Positions 1 to 8,951 are shown, numbered from the stretch's first letter. The stretch: 13,626 nucleotides of DNA from Jimgerdemannia flammicorona (GCA_003990745.1 RBNI01004682.1:1-13626), one strand, 5' to 3'. Program-made: numbers and translations. Notes: a model not told the origin generated them from the sequence alone.

Positions 1-12
1 AAAAAAAAAAAA

Positions 13-753
13 GAGATAGAAGTGAGAGTTATTACATAGAAGAAGAGTGAGGACATAGGAAGGAAGGCTTGAGATGATCAGTCAATGGCTAGTAAGGATG
101 TAGAGATGTTGGGGACTCACTGTATTTAATTTGGAGTACTTGAGATAGTAAGTAGGAGGTAGGTAGTTAAGGTCAGAGAGGAGGAGCTGGTGGATGTCCC
201 TGAGGAGGAGTGAGATGAGTCTGTGAGTACTGAGGCAGACACTGTGATACTTGGGGCTGGCTGACCAGCAATATCTAGGGGCAAGGAGATTGGGAACTTG
301 CAGTAGCTATGCTAGACAATGAATAATTTGGTAGCTAAGAAGTTGGAGGATGTAGACTTATGAGTTATCAGTGAGAAGTACTGGATAAGAATTCTGCAGA
401 GAGATGGTATTGTGGAGGCTCTGGCAAAAGAGATGCTGGCAGTGTATTTTTTTTTTTTTTTTTTATATATTAGCAGTATATTTGGATGAGAAGGGTTATG
501 AGGTAGATATTGTGAGAGAGATAGTAATAGTAGTGACTGCTAGGGAGTATACAGTCTTTTGATAGAAATAGAGGCATAGATTAGAAATTTGACAAGGGAC
601 TTGTTTAGACTACTAGAAGAAGATAGAGTTGAAGAATAATATAGTATAGATGAGTTTTTGGATAGACTGAAAGCTAAGCTGATTGAGAGAGCAGAGGCTA
701 CTACTGAGCATGAATTGAACTTGACTAGAGAGAAAGTGAACATGGAGTTGTGA
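13..753 (+). pseudogene. Remnant of the end of LINE ORF1 (left copy)
   Basis: This segment matches 10690-11409 of the younger copy. The clearest stretch is 181-300, which parallels 10870-10990 (VDIPEEWDEA region), with Trp codon TGG changed to TGA. A TAA at 127-129 sits at the site of the younger copy's TGA at 10819-10821. The stop at 751-753 is near the younger copy's TAG at 11407-11409. A 34-bp insertion with 18 T interrupts it at 447-480. Broken by several stops; function unknown beyond a presumed ORF1-type RNA-binding or structural role. Confidence 0.7.
439..483. repeat. 34-bp poly(T) insertion flanked by an 11-bp direct repeat
   Basis: The younger LINE reads continuously through GGCAGTGTATCTGG. 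Here the same site carries 18 T (447-464) plus ATATATTA. It is flanked by GCAGTGTATTT (439-449) and GCAGTATATTT (473-483), 11-bp direct repeats with one G/A difference and a 34-nt offset. This is the look of a target-site duplication around an antisense poly(A) insertion made by LINE machinery. Slippage in a T-run combined with a small duplication is an alternative. Confidence 0.65.
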
Positions 754-784
754 AGAGAATATATCTATTTTAACATTATTCCTT

Positions 785-3690
785 ATAAACAATACAATTA
801 ATATTTTTTCATTAAATGTGAATGATCTGTAGGATTCTGGGAGATGGCACAATATTTTTACTTGGCTAAAAGAATTAGAGACTAATCTCTTTCTTCTATA
901 GGATATATGATGTGAGGAGAATCTTGATCAACAGGAGTGGACAAGGGAATGGGATGGAGCAGCAGTCTGAAATAGCAAGGTTGGACTACTGGTATAGAAA
1001 GAGTGAGGGGAAATATATGAAAACAGGAACTAGGGAAATTATATGGTTTAGAGAGAGTGGTATTGGCCTGGATGAGAGTTGATTATGGTTAGATCTTACA
1101 ACTACTCTGTAGTCAGAAGTAAGTATATAGAGTGGATTGATAGTCTTTTAGATAGTAGAGTACTTGCAGAGACAGGAGTGGAGATGCTTGAAAGAGACTT
1201 CAACATAGTTCACTTAGTGCAGTTGGATAAAAAGATGGAGGGAGAAATGTAAGGGGCAGAAGTGGTGGTCTAGAGGGTTGAGAGGAGGTGGAGTGACTTA
1301 GTTCTTTGATGGATACTAGACAGGCAATGTGGGGAGATAGGAGGGTCTATACTCATTAGATGGATGGCCTGGGGACTAGAATTGACTGGGTGCTGACAGC
1401 CAATTGCTGGGGTCTGAATGTCTGGAAGTCTCTGGAGATTGAGTGGTATCTGTGGTCTGATCATTAGAGCTTGTTAGAGTAGGGGTGGTTTGGGGAAAGT
1501 GGAGATGGATCTGGATATTGGTGTCTCAATTCCTCTTTATTGACTGAGAAGGAGTTGTGAGACAATTGGACCAAGGATATTCAGCAGAAAGTGGAGGATT
1601 GGATCCATGAGGATACTCCAGTTAATGTTTGATGGATGAGATTAAAGGAGGCTGCTAGAGTTTACTAAAGTGAGGCTGACAGAATAGCAGGAAGACAGAG
1701 AAGGAGAAGAGTGATCTGGACTTCTGCTAAATTGGTCTAGCTTCGGGAAAATTGAGCAGATCTTTTAGCCCTAGAGGCAATGAAGGACTGGAGGTTGATG
1801 TAGGCTAAGCTGGAGATTGCTGAGTTACAACAGGTGTTGAGAGAGGAAGAGGAGATACAGGTGTAAAGTTTGGCTGTATACTATACTGACAGGAACTGGA
1901 GGAGGGAGAGAGGTTCTCTAAGTACCTCTCAAGGATTCTTTGGGCAAGAAGAGTGAGGCAGAGGTAGAAGGGGGTACTAGATTCTGATGGTCTGCTAGTG
2001 TATAGTCTACAAGACATTTGAGGCTCACTGAAGGAGAGATGGAGTAATTTGTAGAGTGAAGAGGAGAGTGGAGCCAATACTGTTACTATTGAACATACTT
2101 TAGAGGATTGGCACTCACTATAAGTAGATGGGCTTGGCAGCTTGATGATGCCAGTACAGGAGGAGAAGATTTGCCAGATTCTTGCTACAACTATACTGAG
2201 CATAGCACTAAGAGAGGATGGTCTGTTCTGGGACTTCTGGAAGAAGATAGTGAGAGTCTCTGGGGTGCTGGGAGAGATAATAGTGCTTTGTAACTTAGTA
2301 TTATAGTCAGAGAAGTAGATGAGAGAGCAGAATCTGGGGCTGGTGGCACTGTTATATAAGGACAAGGACTGGAGAGAGGACTGGAATAACTGACAACCTA
2401 TTATGCTTCTAGATATGAACAGAAAGTTGATCACCAAGATAGTGGTTGCAAGGCTGCAGAAGGTGGTCCAGCAAGTCTTAGGTGAGGAGCAACAAGGTTT
2501 TGTAGGGGGCAGGCTCATTAGAGATAGTATAGCTTGGGTTCACAGTATCATTAAAGGGGCTTGAGTCTGTAGACTTAATGAGAGATTGGTCTTTCTGGAT
2601 CAGAAGAAGGTATATGACCATGTCAGACAGGTCTGGTTGACAAAGATACTGGATAGGATTGGAGTCTCTCAGCAGTTCTAAGTGATAATGATCAGTCTAC
2701 TGGAAGGAAGTAGAGCAGCACTCATATGCAATGATCATCAAGGAGTAGTATTTTCTCTAAGTATAGATGTTCCCCAGGAGGTCCCACTGTCTCCTATTTT
2801 GTATGCTCTAGCCTTAGAGCCATTGATGGACAGAATTTAGTAAAAGGTAGTAGAGCTCTCAGTATTTGGAATTATATAGAAAGTTGGGGCCTTTGTAGAT
2901 GATATGGTAGTTGGCCTGAGATTGATCACTGATATCAAGAAACTCTAGGAAATAGTAGAGTAGTATGAGGTATACTCTGGGGCTAAACTCAACTGATATA
3001 AGTGTGAAACAATGGTATTGGGCAATGGTCTGGTGGAAGGAGATATTATTGGAACAATTGTCCCTACTAGAGATACTGTACAGTACTTGAGCATCTATCT
3101 TTCAGTTTATGGGTCAGTCCTACTAAGACCTTGGTGAGAGCAGTGGGTAGCTATTTGGAAGGAGGCTCTGTAGAGCTGGGGAGACCACCACATCTCTTTA
3201 GCAAATTGTGTTTCAATTTTGAATATCTACTAACTGCCAAAGCTATGGTATTTAGCATATTATCTGGACTTTCTGATCTGGATAGTGAAGAGGCTATTGA
3301 AGCTAGTCAAAGGTTGGATCTGGACTAAGAGACAGAGTCAGATTAGCTGGAAAATCTTATTACTGCCAGTAGCTAGAGGAGGCCTTGGGCTGGTTAACTT
3401 CCTGAAGAGGTTACATTATCTAAGAGCTTGGTGATTGAAGAGAGCTATAGAACTGAGGGGTGGTAGCTAGGTTTCTCTGATGAAAAAGGTCTGAGAGATG
3501 AGGTTTTTACCAAGGGGTTCTACAGGAGATCTACTGTCCTTGGTTGGGCTTCAGAACAGTGAGTGTATGTAGTATAAGGGCTTCTGATAAGGAGTAGTTA
3601 ATGGGGTATACTGTATTGATCTTTACTAGCAGGGGGCTAAAGAGAGTTACTATGGGATCTGATAATATAGAGATGAGATCAAGTATTATT
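785..3690 (+). pseudogene. LINE ORF2 (endonuclease / reverse transcriptase), degenerate
   Basis: The homologue of the ORF2 start codon is ATA at 785-787, against ATG at 11441 in the younger copy. Recognisable pieces in order: an APE-type endonuclease start (SLNVN), a relic of the GDFN motif near 1196, the SDH motif at 1456-1464, the RT NWRPI region (degraded) near 2390, FLDQKK..YD near 2590, the PLSPILYAL region near 2785, and FVDD at 2888-2899 replacing the usual YADD or FADD. The downstream part contains SQISWKILL and ARGGLGLVNF near 3345-3405. The frame changes between 1196 and 1453 and again before 2586, and stops are scattered throughout. In the region 4 motif the Gly after Gln is Glu. 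It cannot make an active enzyme. Confidence 0.8.
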
Positions 3691-3701
3691 GAGAGATACT
3701 C

Positions 3702-4460
3702 CTCTAATTAACTTCAATATTGAAGTCACAATAGAAGACCATTCTTGAACAAGTGATTTCAAGTATTTTCAAACTGAGTTCAACTAATTTCCAGTATATT
3801 TAAGTAGGTTTTCTGGCAGAGAGATATATTGCAGTCTCAACAGTAAAGAGTTCTCTTATTGACCCAAGTCTTGTTCTTGAGATATCAACTAGTATTGATT
3901 GCTCTCCTATCCATAGATCTTAGTTGGGCCATTAAGAAAATATCTTGTTCAGGCTTAGTAAGAGCTTGAAAGTCTTCACACAATTTAGCAAATTCTTCTT
4001 TAGACACTTTGGCAGAGCAACCACAATCACAGTCTACTTTCAAGAACTCTATTACTTTCTTATATTCAGTCATAATCATATAATATATTTTATATTCAGT
4101 TTGTCTGTTTTTGTTAAATTTCTTCTGCACAGCATATTAAAGAATATATAGGACTATCTCTATATAATACCTTTACTCTTTATATTTTCGTTTTTTCCTT
4201 GATTCTTCTGAAGATTCTGGTAATTCTCACTTCTTAGAACTAAATTCCTGACTTCATCCAGAAATATCTTCTTGATAAGTGGTATTTATGCTTCTAGAAT
4301 TGATGTGTAATTGTTGGTAAATTTTGTAGGTAATTCTCTCTTTATCCAAATATTCTTGAATAGATTTGATGTCAGATACTTTGAAAACATATGGCACAAT
4401 TTTCTCACCTTGCTCTTGTTTCAAAATACTTCTGATTGTACTGTAGTTTTTTGGTTCCAT
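3702..4460 (-). pseudogene. Pseudogene of an unrecognised multicopy or transposon-like protein with a Cys cluster
   Basis: One reading frame runs from an ATG at 4458-4460 to about 3702 with no frameshift but ten stops: TGA at 4254, 4227, 3885, 3837, 3780, 3759, 3726 and 3714, and TAA at 4173 and 4137. There is no TAG. Visible in order: a start MEPKNYSTIRSIL, an acidic-basic segment (ELPESSEESRKKRKYKE), a Cys cluster (DCDCGCSAKVSKEEF, near 4030), then a conserved-looking LTKPEQDIFLMAQL and CQKTYLNIL. The layout of a short Cys-rich module before a longer body recalls transposon-associated or repetitive proteins in fungi and animals, but I cannot name the family. Apart from 4189 the body lacks CpG, so CGA to TGA decay is the likely origin of many stops. 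The 3' end is uncertain where it meets the LINE relic. Confidence 0.6.
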
Positions 4461-4601
4461 CGTGGATTTGATGTAAACTAGTTTCATATTTATATATTTA
4501 TATAGGGGTAGTCCTATGCGAAACTCCTTCACTAATGAATGGATGTGCACACAATTAAGCAATTCTCATTTTTTGTCGAAACTCAGGAGCTAAGCAATTA
4601 T
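4461..4601. other. Short intergenic stretch
   Basis: AT-rich spacer between two minus-strand genes: upstream of the start codon of the 3702-4460 pseudogene and just downstream of the stop of the 4602-5587 gene. CpGs reappear here (4461, 4519, 4577). The pseudogene's frame stays open upstream to 4562, so the start could lie further up, but the Met at 4458 opens the best-looking protein. No other element is evident. Confidence 0.4.
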
Positions 4602-5587
4602 TTACATACATACGGTTTTAGAACATCCGCCCTCTTTTTGAACAGTAAACAGCATATCCCAATCGGAACCACTAATCGACACAGGCTCATCTCTATCTGA
4701 ATATTTTATAATACCTTTCTTCTCCTTAGGATCAACGACCACATTCACCGGAGTCAAGGCGTAAGGACGCCCTCCGAAATATCCATGCAACCGGACTTTG
4801 GGGCAGAGATTGTCCATAAGCATCTGGCACTTATGGAGCTTTCCGTATGTTCGCAGTGCTCGTCAAAGATTTTTTTCACTCGCTGAAACCACGAGTTCGA
4901 AGCCGTATGAAGGAAGGGAGGTACCGTCGCGGACGAGAATGTCTAGTCGTTGGCGACGTTCGCCAAATTCATCTTTCTCTTTAACCTCGATCAAGGTTTT
5001 GTATTGCAAGAGCGGGTATGCCAATGGGACCAAACTCCTGAAGATAGTAGCGAATTCGGATTGGAAGGCGTATTCTGATGGACTTTTATCAGCGTTTAAG
5101 GTCTGCGGAGAGTACAGGTGCCGAAGGCATAGGTTCTGTACAGAAAGAGGTGTTTAGTCAAAAAAATATCAATTATCAACAATTTTTGGAAACCAACCTC
5201 AATCGTTCGCGCCAACAACCACTGAGGATCAACCATTTTTTCATCCGGCGCATTCCGAGATAGACGAAGTCCAGGTCGAGTTATGCTGGTAAGCATCGGA
5301 CTGCGGAGGATTGGTGTGCTGCACTCGATTATGGCACTCTGGTCTTCTTTTCTCTCTTTGACATATACCATTCCTTCTGCAAGAAGATATTTTGTAGCAT
5401 CTTGCGTCTTTTTTTTTTTGCAATGATACAAGTGGCTTGTATACTCAACAATAGAAATCTCACATCTATAATGCACCGTCCCAGGTAAGCGAATGGGAGG
5501 GGCCGCGGACGAGTGGAAAGGACACAAGTAAATGTTGCCACTGAACGAAGGTTGTCGGTGTTGTAACGACACAGCAAAGGTTTTCAT
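4602..5587 (-). pseudogene. Crinkler (CRN)-like protein with restriction-endonuclease-like region; in-frame TGA
   Basis: Two exons: 5587-5198 and 5135-4602, joined across a 62-nt phase-0 GT-AG intron (5136-5197). This gives 307 codons before the stop. Codon 221 (4863-4865) is TGA. The region around residues 148-232 resembles the REase-like domain of fungal and oomycete CRN proteins: SEYAFQSEF (E151, E157), then RRQRLDILV (D195), then YGFELVVSA (E210), then RTYGKLHKCQM after the TGA. The usual ExK lysine is Val, as I recall is common in CRN members (ELL or ELV). The upstream piece (residues about 62-130, with STPILRSPML and DPQWLLARTIE) fits the linker before that domain. The N-terminal 60 residues, around an 11-A coding run (5409-5419), are doubtful, and no CRN secretion domain or P-loop is seen. 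Known CRNs include effectors and transposon-derived nucleases; here the role is inferred. A CGA to TGA change would explain the stop, so this is either a recent pseudogene or an allele with readthrough. Confidence 0.55.
5136..5197 (-). other. Intron of the CRN-like gene
   Basis: The donor GTTGGT follows GAG (5198-5200) and the acceptor TGTACAG precedes AAC (5133-5135). Removing 62 nt joins ARTIE to NLCLRHL in phase 0 and links two otherwise offset frames. Phase and protein continuity are the support; no transcript data exist here. Confidence 0.65.
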
Positions 5588-5685
5588 ACCAATTCATATT
5601 TTCTGAACATAACTTTTTAACGGCCTGATGGATTTTTCCGAAACATTTAACTGAGCAAAATACACCGGACGTATACCAAACTATC

Positions 5686-5781
5686 CGTACGCAAATCCAT
5701 TCGTCACCATATTGAGCAATACGTATGCAAATATCCAAACGCTAATTCAACGTATGCAAATCAATTCATCACCATATTGAA
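5686..5781. repeat. Imperfect ~30-bp direct repeat with CGTAYGCAAAT core
   Basis: 5686-5716 and 5751-5781 share about 30 positions, from CGTAYGCAAATC to CACCATATTGA, with a 65-nt offset. Two of the differences are CpG versus TpG or CpA. A third, shorter CGTATGCAAAT lies at 5722-5732. The copies lie upstream of the CRN-like gene on its coding strand, where they could be regulatory sites or a decayed minisatellite. Confidence 0.6.
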
Positions 5782-5930
5782 GACATACCGTCGGGCAGAA
5801 GGGATAAAGCTAGATATTAGCACAGATAATGTGAATCTTGTCATCTAAATCTGTCACAAAACAACCACCAGTTTTTTTGGGTAACTACTTATATACAAAA
5901 ATAAAAAAAAAATAAAGTTCCTGGTCTTAA

Positions 5931-5947
5931 CGCAACGGAACGTTGCG
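5931..5947. other. Short perfect inverted repeat in a gene 3' flank
   Basis: CGCAACG-GAA-CGTTGCG forms 7-bp arms around a 3-nt loop. It lies 27 nt beyond the stop codon of the 5974-8668 minus-strand gene, so its transcript could fold here near the 3' end. It may be chance; no function is assigned. Confidence 0.4.
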
Positions 5948-5973
5948 CAGCTCGTATTTGGAACAGCGGATCG

Positions 5974-8668
5974 CTAAATAGGGACTTTGATTGGTGTGAA
6001 AAATGAACCACGAACCATCAATTTACGCTGAGGTGTTTTTAACAATTCGTTTTCTCCTCCGACAGCCACCAAGTCTTGCTCTTTTGATACGACTTTAGAT
6101 TTGAACTTTGATGTCCGCAAGCCTTTTACGCAGATTTCGCAAGTATGCGTAACAATGATCTTTAAATAGAAACCATAAGGCATCAACAGTAGTCATGGCA
6201 TATCTAGAACAAAAAGAAACTTTACGAACCTTTGCTTTCATCAAAATCTGGATGGCGTTGGCAAGACCCCAGAAGTCATGATTATCCCGAGGAAGAAAAA
6301 ATTGACCCAAAAGGGCCATTCTATAAACGCCATCATATTTCAAATCTATTGTGTAGACGGAATACCGAAATCCTAATATCGAAAAATAAAATAAATAAGA
6401 CAAACAGTTATAAAATTTACAAGACATCCATGATATAGAAGACTCACCTTGTACAAGTAGACCACAAATAATCACGTCATCGTTTTCAATGCCATCATCG
6501 ATCATCATGTCTAGGGAGTCCTTCATTTCATTTCCTAGTTTGGCCTTGTCGTCAAGCAAATCACTTCTGCCACGATGTTTGGGCGATTTTATTTCTGCCA
6601 CAAATAAGAATTCTTTCTTACTTTTCACCGACGTGAACACTGAGAAATCTGGTTTTCTACCCTGCAGTGAAGGGTCGAATTTTTTTTTCCGATGTGATGA
6701 CGCATCTAATGTGTCTGTTGACCTGTCATTATTATAATGGCCTATGAGTTAATAGAATCAACAATTCATTGCAAATCAGACAATACTCACCAATTGCGTT
6801 TGAGCAGCTTGTTCGAAGCGAAGAAAGGTTTCAACACAGGCCCTAATATTTCGTGAACGAAAGCATCTTCTTGGTTCCACCAGGACTCCTGTTGCAGACT
6901 TCAAAAAGGAAATATAACTAACTACAGAAAACGTGAGATCAAATGAATGGAAACATCGTATTCAACTTACATGCTCTCAAAAAATTCAGTAAGCACGTCA
7001 CCATCTGCCTCCTGCTGCTGCCATTTTCGCAGGAGCGACTTACAATCTTCGAATGTGTGACTAGCGGCCTGCTTCCGCCAATGATTCAAGAATTTTTAGT
7101 TCGGAGGAGAGAAACTTCCTCGACATGACCCTGAATATTACCTCGGACATGGCATGGCATCGCAAGATATCATCGTTCGAAAGTCGATAGGAGACGGATT
7201 GTTTCTCGATGTCGTTGACTACTGCCATCCATAGCTCTCCATCAAACATCTCCCGAAGGTTGTTCTCTTTGCCATCCTCGAACAGAAAGACATGATTCAG
7301 GGCGCTAATTGATCATGGAATGATGAAAGACGAGCCCAGGTTAGGCTAAAAAAATATATCCAGGGAGTCTAAGGAGAGTAAGTACTTACAGAACTTGTGT
7401 CACATTTTCCAAATCATCAGAATGCGCCTTTTCAATACAGTGTTGACGAAATTCCATGAGCATTTCTGACACATCCACATCGTCAATGACCCACTGAAAA
7501 TGAAGTTAATGTTAATTTATTCGGCAAAACAGATAGATATATGCATGCTAAAGCAGATGAATATACATACGTGTTTTGAACCTTCTGGTAATATGGAAAC
7601 CTCACTTCCTAGATCGATAATCCACTCAATCCGCTCACGTGGCTGTTCAACACTATCCACAGAGTCAGATGATTGTGACGAGGGGAGATACGAGGAGTCG
7701 CTGCTTTCTTCATTTTCTGGCTGGTATATCTCTGGTGAAACATCTGAAATCCTTTCCTTCTTTCTTGTTGATCCTTCAAGAGCATTTGTTATCAGGGATT
7801 TTGTGCCAGCCTGGTGATCGTCGACATTTTCGTCCTCTTCGTTTGGGATATCATCAACAGATTGCTTCCTTTTTCGTTCCAAGCCAAGATCAACGTATTC
7901 ATCAAATGAGACATCAAACGGAATTTTTCTGGCCTGTAACATTACAGAATAATCAATAGTTTATCCAACCAATCCTGTACTGGCCGGAGCACTAGATGCT
8001 GCATTTACTAACCTTTGATTCTAACAATAATCGATGACTTGAAATTATATGCTCCTCTGCTACATCAGAACCAATGCAGAAAGCCCGTTGTTTCTAGATG
8101 GTTCACAAATAAGTATATAATATATAAATAATGACTGCTTCACTGTCCAATTCAAGATGCATATAACACGTATACACTCACTTTTTTTTCAGCAAATAAA
8201 AGTTGGGTACGACGAGTTGCATCCTTCTCGTTTTGTAGACGTACTTCTTCCCAAAATCGTTGGACAGGAGCGGAGTTATGTGCCCATCGAATGTGTCAAG
8301 CAAAATGCTAGCCTTCTTGGCTTGTTCTCCATTCCTTGATGCGACCTCCTTCAATGCACTAAGAAAAACTTCTTCGGCCCGTTCTTTTTGCGCGAATGGA
8401 AAATTGATCTTTCCGAAAAATTTTACAGCGCCACATCCTTTCGCCAAAACCTCCTCTAAGGTTTGAACGGGATCTGCCTAACGATATAAATCGAAGCAAT
8501 ATGTTAATACAATTGATAGCAGCAAAATTTTAACCATTAAATTTAACTGATACAAACCATCTATTGCTGTGCAAGTAGTGATGAAGATACTGTATTGGGA
8601 ACTGTATAGTCGCAAAAATATAATCGAAAAGTTGTTAGTGAATGTTTCTGTAGCTCATAAAGTAGCAT
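5974..8668 (-). CDS. Multi-exon fungal protein with PD-(D/E)XK nuclease-like motif; one-base frameshift in exon 2
   Basis: Proposed exons (descending): 8668-8591, 8477-8182, 8093-8013, 7933-7571, 7493-7390, 7304-7142, 7068-6971, 6898-6791, 6722-6448, 6372-6230, 6159-5974. All ten introns are GT-AG, 68-113 nt, and every junction keeps frame, giving about 631 codons if one missing base in exon 2 is allowed for. That base is in the AAAA run at 8253-8256: the frame before it ends HITPLLSNDF and the frame after it continues WEEVRLQNEKDATRRTQ. Exon 4 (residues about 153-273) is acidic, Ser-rich and low complexity, with a basic ERKRKQ patch. Exon 9 carries RKPDF (D456) and FVAEIKSP (E474, K476), the D-x(17)-E-x-K core of PD-(D/E)XK folds. 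Then come GNEMKDSLDMM, CGLLVQ and the YTIDLKYDGVYRM segment I associate with lineage-expanded Mucoromycota proteins. DNA cleavage is inferred only. Exon 1 is the least certain. The lesion may be a real mutation or a sequence error. Confidence 0.65.
6160..6229 (-). other. Intron 10 of the PD-(D/E)XK-like gene (acceptor choice)
   Basis: The donor GTTCGTAAAG follows AAG at 6230. The nearer acceptor (ending TTCTAG at 6204) leads into in-frame stops, so I use the later ATTTAAAG acceptor, giving 70 nt. The product then runs MKAKIIVTHTCEICVKG to the TAG at 5974. A TGACTAC sequence upstream of the acceptor could serve as branch site. Confidence 0.6.
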
Positions 8669-8749
8669 TCAATTTCGACCCGAAACTTTCTCCAGACAAC
8701 TAAGGCCGCTACGTCAGTCCATAAGGACACGAATGCAGCTGTTTCCTAG

Positions 8750-8814
8750 CAACACACAGAGGAAGAAGACGCACTATCCTAGTGGAAGGCGAATCCCCTC
8801 AGGCTTTACAGGCC
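8750..8814. repeat. Direct repeat, copy 1 (61 bp exact, 65 bp with one mismatch)
   Basis: 8750-8810 is identical to 8887-8947, and one mismatch extends the match to 8814/8951. The offset is 137 nt, leaving about 72 nt unique between copies. The repeat holds AGGAAGAAGACGCACTATCC and GGAAGGCGAATCCCCTCAGG. The near identity implies a recent duplication or ongoing homogenisation. It starts 82 nt upstream of the proposed start of the minus-strand gene. Confidence 0.9.
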
Positions 8815-8886
8815 CCGGAAACATTGGATCGGAGAACCAGAACCTTATGCATCTTTCGAAAAGCCGCTATACAGCCAATTCAGCGA

Positions 8887-8951
8887 CAACACACAGAGGA
8901 AGAAGACGCACTATCCTAGTGGAAGGCGAATCCCCTCAGGCTTTACAAGCC
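8887..8951. repeat. Direct repeat, copy 2
   Basis: Second copy of the 61-bp sequence at 8750-8810. The flanks differ immediately on the left (GCGA versus CTAG before CAAC) and after position 8951 on the right. The 137-nt unit length is not a multiple of three, so the two copies are read in different frames in any one open frame, which argues against a coding repeat. Confidence 0.9.

Larger units (their letters stand above)
1..3690 (+). mobile_element. Degenerate LINE-type non-LTR retrotransposon, truncated copy (left copy)
   Basis: Most of this stretch aligns by eye, same strand and order, with the younger LINE at 10690-13626; position 2968 corresponds to the window end. Beyond that point it supplies the part of ORF2 downstream of the RT core, including a GGLGL-containing segment typical of LINE C-termini. 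It begins inside the end of ORF1, right after a 12-A run at the window edge, so the true left border is unknown. The right border is an estimate: LINE-like coding fades near 3690, where the minus-strand pseudogene starts, and no poly(A) tail is visible there. Differences from the younger copy are mostly G to A and C to T, and I found one CpG (1744). Many in-frame stops and at least two frame changes make it non-functional. Confidence 0.85.
5588..5973. other. Intergenic region between the two minus-strand genes
   Basis: 386 nt with no convincing coding sequence. On the minus strand it holds the 3' flank of the 5974-8668 gene and the presumed promoter of the 4602-5587 gene. It contains an imperfect 30-31 bp repeat (5686-5781), a short perfect hairpin (5931-5947) and an A-rich patch (5896-5925). 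An open stretch to 5738 on the minus strand lacks recognisable features and runs through the repeats, so I do not call it coding. Confidence 0.45.

Noticed and set aside
1805..2518. 237-codon minus-strand open frame across the old LINE
   Set aside because: Its plus-strand counterpart aligns with ORF2. The absence of minus-strand stops follows from the same purine skew; a parallel shadow exists at 12236-12955.
3131..3328. 65-codon plus-strand open frame in the old LINE
   Set aside because: The LINE protein signal (KLWYLAYYLDF, later SQISWKILL) is in another frame, so this is a shadow.
1..3690. Classical repeat-induced point mutation of the CpA type
   Set aside because: CpA is still plentiful (CAG, CAC, CAT everywhere) while CpG is gone. 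Some TGG to TGA or TAG changes fall outside CpG, so a minor RIP-like contribution cannot be excluded.
5466..5738. Upstream exon of the CRN-like gene on the minus strand
   Set aside because: It begins without a clear start, runs through the 30-bp repeats, and shows no recognisable motif; the frame starting at ATG 5585-5587 gives a simpler first exon.
6095..6640. Unspliced reading of the PD-(D/E)XK-like gene across 6373-6447 and 6160-6229
   Set aside because: The open frame reads through both introns by chance. Removing them restores GLLVQGFRYSVY and a coherent C-terminus, with consensus splice sites and matching phases.
8750..8951. CRISPR-like array
   Set aside because: Only two copies, a 61-bp repeat, a 72-nt unique segment, and a eukaryotic context with spliced genes.
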